From positions 1-59,183 of the forward strand of contig JACPWG010000046.1 in NCBI GenBank assembly GCA_016197205.1: a stretch of 59,183 nucleotides of DNA, read 5' to 3'. This document shows positions 51,601-57,600 of this stretch, piece after piece (within the stretch, counting starts at the first letter, position 1; each line of letters begins with the position of its first letter). The notes below the pieces were generated by a model, which searched no databases, was not told the origin of the DNA, and saw nothing but the letters and a program-made list of their open reading frames with translations. The position numbers and the translations under genes are program-made. The DNA is from Planctomycetota bacterium (GTDB taxonomy: Bacteria > Planctomycetota > MHYJ01 > WSZJ01 > JACPWG01).

Positions 51601-54600
51601 ATCGGAACGGTCGACAGCGTCGTCGGCGTCCAGACCACGGGCGGGGCGATCACCTTCAGCTCTCCCGGTTCGCTCGTCATCTCCCAGAACCTCATCTCGG
51701 CGGCCGACATCATCATCGTGGAAGGGGACACCTCCGACGCCCCGTCGCGGGACGACGACCTGATCGTCAACGCCGGCGTCACCGTGCAGTCCACCGGCGG
51801 CTCGGTCATCCTGCGCGCCGGCGACGACGTCCTCGTGAATGGGACCGTAATCGCCGCGACGACGGTGACGATCGACGCCGAGTTCGGCGACGTGGACAAC
51901 GACCTTGCCACGGGCGGCGGCCTCACGACCGGCTCCGCGAGCGTCATCTCGGGCACGAACGTTTCGCTCAGTAGCCTCAACAACGTCTCCCTGACCGGGT
52001 CGCTCACCGCGACGAACAATCTCACCGTGCTTGGCGGCCAAGACTCGACCGGCACGATCGCGGACGCGGCGACCGCCTCGTTCGCCGTGAGCGGCCTGGC
52101 GACGTTCAGCGCGGCCGGCAACGCGGTCACCATCGTCGGGAGCGCGGGGACGGCCACCAATTTCGGCAGCCTGACGGTCGTGGGCACGACCGTCACCATC
52201 GCCGAGGACTCGGGGACGAACTTCGCGGGCGTCAACACGGTGACGAGTAACCTGTCGCTGACGTCCGCCGGCGCCATCACGGACTCGGCCGCCACGACGT
52301 TCGCGGTGACCGGCAACGCCTCCCTCAATGCCGGCGCGAACGCCATCACCCTGGGTGACGACGTGGCCGACCTGACGAACTTCGGCACGCTGACGGTCAC
52401 CGGCACGAATGTCACGATCACCGAAGACTCGGCGACGGTTTTCACGGGGGTCAACACGGCGACCGGCGCCCTGACCGCGACCGCCGCGGGGACGATCACG
52501 GACGCCGCGGCGACGACGTTCGCGGTGACGGGAACGGCGACCTTCAATGCCGGCGCAAATGCCATCACCCTCGGGGACGACGCGGCCGACGTCACGAACT
52601 TCGGCAACCTCTCGGTGACCGGCACGAACGTGACCGTTACGGAGGATTCGTCGACGAACTTCACTGGGGCGAGCAACGTTTCCGGCAACCTCACGCTGCT
52701 CTCGGCCGGGGCCATCACGGACGCCGCCTCGACGACGCTGAACGTGACGGGGCCGGCGACCCTGACCGCGAACGCCGGCGCCGCGGACATCACCCTGGGC
52801 GACAACGGGGCCGACGTCACGAACTTCGGCAGCATGACGGTCGTCGGCAACAACGTGACGATCAGCGAAGATTCGTCGATGCAGTTCGCGGGCGTCAACA
52901 CGGTCGCCGTCAACCTGACCGTCACGACGGCGGGCGACCTCACGGACGCCGCGGGGACCACGTTCGCCGTGACCGGTCTGGCGACGTTCAGCGCGGCGGG
53001 GAACACCATCAGCCTGGGGGATGACGCCGCCGACGTGACGAACTTCGGGACGCTGACGGTCACGGGGTTCAGCGTCACGATCACCGAGGATTCGGCGACC
53101 GACTTCACCGGCACGAACACCGTGACGGGCGCGTTGTCCATGACGTCCGCGGGCGCCATCACGGATGCAGCCGGAACCACCTTCGCAATCACCGGAAACG
53201 CAGCCTTCACCGCGTTGGGGAACGCCGTCACCCTCGGCGACAGCGGCGGAGACACGACGAACTTCGGCAGCTTGACGGTCGTCGGGACGAACGTCACGAT
53301 CACCGAGGACTCGCCCACGGTCTTCGCGGGCGTCAATACGGTCACGGTCGCCCTGACGCTGACGGCCGCGGGAACGATCACCGACGCCGCCGGGACGACC
53401 TTCGCGGTCACCGGCACGGCGAGCTTCAACGCCGGCGCGAACTCGATCACCTTGGGCGACGTCGTCACGGACACGACGAATTTCGGCAACCTGACGTTCA
53501 CCGGCTCGAACGTGACCGTCACGGAGGACTCGGCGACGAACATCACCGGCGTGAACACGGCGACCGGCACCCTGACGCTGACCTCGGCCGGGGCGATCAC
53601 GGATTCCGCGGTCACGAGCTTGGCCGTCGGCGGGTTGGCGACCTTCAACGCGAACGCCGGCGCATCCGACATCACGCTCGGGGACGACCCGGCGGACACG
53701 ACGAACTTCGGCTCCCTGACACTCACGGGAGCGAACGTCTCGATCACGGAAGACTCGGGGATGAACTTCGCGGGGACCAGCACGATCACCGGGACGCTGA
53801 CGTTGACGGCGGCCGGGGCCCTGACCGATTCGGCCGGGACGACGATGACGGTCACGGGGAATGCCGTGCTCTCGGCGACGGGCGCGGGGGGCACCATCCG
53901 TTTGGCCGACAGCGCCACCGACGTCTACAACTTCGCGGCGAACGCCACGTTCCTTTCGGCCGGCTCCACCCTCTTCCTCGGCTCCGACGGGGCGAACAAC
54001 GACTCCGGCGCCACCCTGAACCTCGGCACGGTTTCCTTCAGCGGGGCGCAGATCGACCTGTTCGCGGACAGCAATGTGGTCTTCGCGGACGCGTCGACCG
54101 TTGCCACGGCGCCGGCGCTGCTGACGGCGACGACGCTCTTGAACGTGAGAGCCGTAAACATCTCCGATGCCGCTGACACGGACCTCTCGGTTTCCGGCAG
54201 TTCGGCCAGCTTCATCGCGACCGGGACGCTCACCCTCGGGGACGACGCGGGGGACAGCTACGCCCTCACAAGCGAGGCCGTTTTCATCAGCACCGGCAAC
54301 CTCCGCGTGGGCTCGAACGGGGCGGGCGGGGACAGCGGGGCGGCTGTCAACTTCGTCACCCTCCAATTCCGCGGCGGAAACGTGGAGATCTTCGAAGACA
54401 GCGCCACCGTCCTTATCGACAGCACGACCTCCATCAATGACCAGGCGTTCAATCACCCCGAGTTCAAGATCACCGTCCTGACCGCGACCGGCAACCTCAC
54501 CCTTTCGTCCGCCGGCACCATCACGGACGCCGCGGGCATCGACATCGCGGTCACCGGAAACGCGACGTTCAAGGCCATCGGGAACGACATCACGATCGGC

Positions 54601-57600
54601 GACAACGGGGCCGATACGACGAACTTCGGCAACCTGACGGTCGTCGGCGCGAACGTCAACGTCACGGAGGACTCGGCGACGGTCTTCGCGGGTGTGAACA
54701 CGGTCACGGGCGCCCTGACGCTGACCTCGGCCGGGACCGTCACCGACGCCGCCGCGACGACCTTCGCGGTCACCGGGACGGCGACCTTCAACGCCGGCGG
54801 CAATGCGATCACGCTGGGGGACGACGTCGCCGATGTGACAAACTTCGGCAACCTGACCTTCACCGGTTCAAACGTGAACGTCACCGAGGACTCGGCCACG
54901 AACGTGACGGGCGTGAATGCGGCGACCGGCACGCTGACCCTGACGTCGGCGGGCGCGATCACGGACGCGGCCGGCACGACGCTGAACGTAACCGGGAACG
55001 CGGCCCTTACGACCGTCGGGAACGACGTCACGCTGGGCGACAACGGCGCCGACCTCACCAATTTCGGCAAGCTGATCCTGAATGCGGTCAACGCGACGAT
55101 CACCGAGGACTCGCAGTCGGACTTCGCGGGCGTCAGCAATTTGACGGGCAACCTGACCCTCACCTCCGCGGGCAACATCGACTGCGATGCGGGCATCACC
55201 CTCACCGTCGTCGGGACGGCCACCCTGAACGCGAATGGGCAGATCTTCGCGGGGGACCAGGGCGAGGTGATCAACTTCGGCAGCCTGACGATGACCGGGA
55301 CCAACGCGACCATCGTGGAGGCGTCGGCGACGAACTTCACCGGGACGACCAATCTCACCGGCAGCCTGACGCTGACCTCGGGCGGCGCGATCACGGACTC
55401 CCCGGTGACGAGCCTGACGATCGCGGGCCTCGCGACGTTGCGGGCGAACAATGGCGCGTCCGACATCACGCTGGGCGACAACGCGGCCGACACGACGAAC
55501 TTCGGCACCCTGACGATCACGGGCGCGAACGTCACCCTGAGCGAGGACTCGCGGACGGACATCGTCGGTGTCAATACGATCACGGCCAGCCTGACCCTGA
55601 CGGCCGCGGGAGACATCGACTGGGCCGCCGGCGGCACGACCAACGTGACCGGGATCGCGACGTTGAATGCCGGCGCGAACTTGATCTTCGCGGGCGATCA
55701 GGGCGAGACGGTGAATTTCGGCAGCCTGGCGATGACCGCCTCCGCCGCCCTCGTCGTCGAGGCCTCCTCCACGAACTTCACCGGGACCACGAACATCACC
55801 GGGAACCTGACGCTGACCTCGGCCGGCGCGATCACGGACTCGCCCGGGACGAGTTTGACGGTCGGCGCTGCCGCGGCCTTCACGGCAAACGGCGGTAACA
55901 GCATCACACTGGGCGACGATGCGGCCGACACGACCAACTTCGGCACGCTCGGCGTCCTGGGCGGCAACGTCACGATCACCGAGGACTCGGCGACCGTGAT
56001 CGCCGGCGCCAGCCCTGTGACCGGCAACCTGTCGATCACTTCCGCAGGGACGATCACCGACGCCACGAACGCGACCATCGACGTGGCGGGGAACGCCTCC
56101 TTCAATGCCGGGACGAACGACATCGTCATCGGCAACGACGTCTTCGACACGGACAACTTCGGGTCGCTGACGGTCGTAGGCGGCAACGTCACGATCGTCG
56201 AGGACCTCTCGTCGACGAACTTCGCGGGCGTGAATACGGTGACGGGGAACCTGACGCTGGCGAGCGTCGGGGCGATCACCGACGCGGCGGGAACGACCTT
56301 CGCCGTGACCGGGAACGCGTCCTTCAACTCCAGCGGAAACGCGATCACGCTCGGCGACGACGCGGCCGACGTCACGAATTTCGGCACGCTGACCCTCTCC
56401 GGCTCGAACGTCACGATCACCGAGGACTCCGCGACCGTCTTCACGGGCGCCACTACGGCGACCGGCGCCCTGACGCTGACCTCGGCCGGCACGATCACGG
56501 ACGCGGCCGGGACCACGCTGAACGTGACCGGACTCGCGACGTTCACCTCGGTCGGGAACGACATCACCCTGGGCGACAACGTCGCGGACACGACGAATTT
56601 CGGCAGTCTGAGCGTCACCGGCGCGAACGTCGCGGTCACCGAGGACTCGGGGATGAACCTCGCCGCCGTCAGCACGGTGACCGGGACCCTGACGCTTGTC
56701 TGCGCGGGGGCCCTGACGGACTCCGCCGGGACGACGGTTTCGGTGACCGGAAACGCGGTGCTCCAGGCGCTCGGCGGGAGCGGCAGCATCACGCTCGCGG
56801 ACAGCGCCGCGGACAGCTACAATTTCGTCGCAAACGCGACGTTCCTCTCCGCCGGGAGCCTGCTCACCGTCGGCTCCAATCCCGGCGCCAATGCCGACAG
56901 CGGCGCCACGGTGAATTTCGGCAGCGTATCCTTCTCCGGCGCCACCATCGACCTCTTCGAAGACAGCGACATGCTCCTGGCGGACGCGTCCACGGTCGCA
57001 ACGGCCCCCGCGCTCCTCACGGCCACGGGCTCGCTGAACCTGAAGGCCGTCAACGTCACGGACGCGCCGGACACGGACGTAACGGGTTCCGGCCTCCTCC
57101 TGGTCCAGTCCTCGGGGTCGATCACGCTGGGGGACAGCGCGGCGGACAGCTACTCGGTCGGCACTTGCGCCAGCTTCCTGGCCACGGGCAACATCTTCGT
57201 GGGCTCGAACGGCGCGGCCGCCGACAGCGGCGCGAGCGTGAACTTCGGCACCCTGTCGTTCAGCGGCGCCAACGTCGAGCTCTTCGAAGACAGCGCCATG
57301 GTCCTGCAGGACACCTCGAACGCGAATTCGTTCGTCGCGACCCTGACCGCGACCGGGACGCTCCGGCTTTCGGCGGTGGGTTCGATCACCGATCTCGGCG
57401 TCACCGACGTCTCGGTCACGGGGAACGCGGTGCTGGAGGCGGCGGGTGCCGGCGGCAGCATCGTGTTGGCCGACGACGGCGCGGATTCCTACAACTTCGC
57501 CGCGAACGCCACGTTCCTTTCCGGCGGGAGCCAGCTCTTCGTCGGTTCCAACGGCGCCGGCTCCGACAGCGGCGCCACGGTGAATTTCGGCACCGTGTCC

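Noticed and set aside
43399..54456. Antisense open frame of 3,685 codons opposite the giant TpsA
   Set aside because: The plus strand carries clear TPS repeat protein in frame throughout. The minus frame is an Arg/Gly/Asp-rich by-product of GC-rich, stop-poor repeats.
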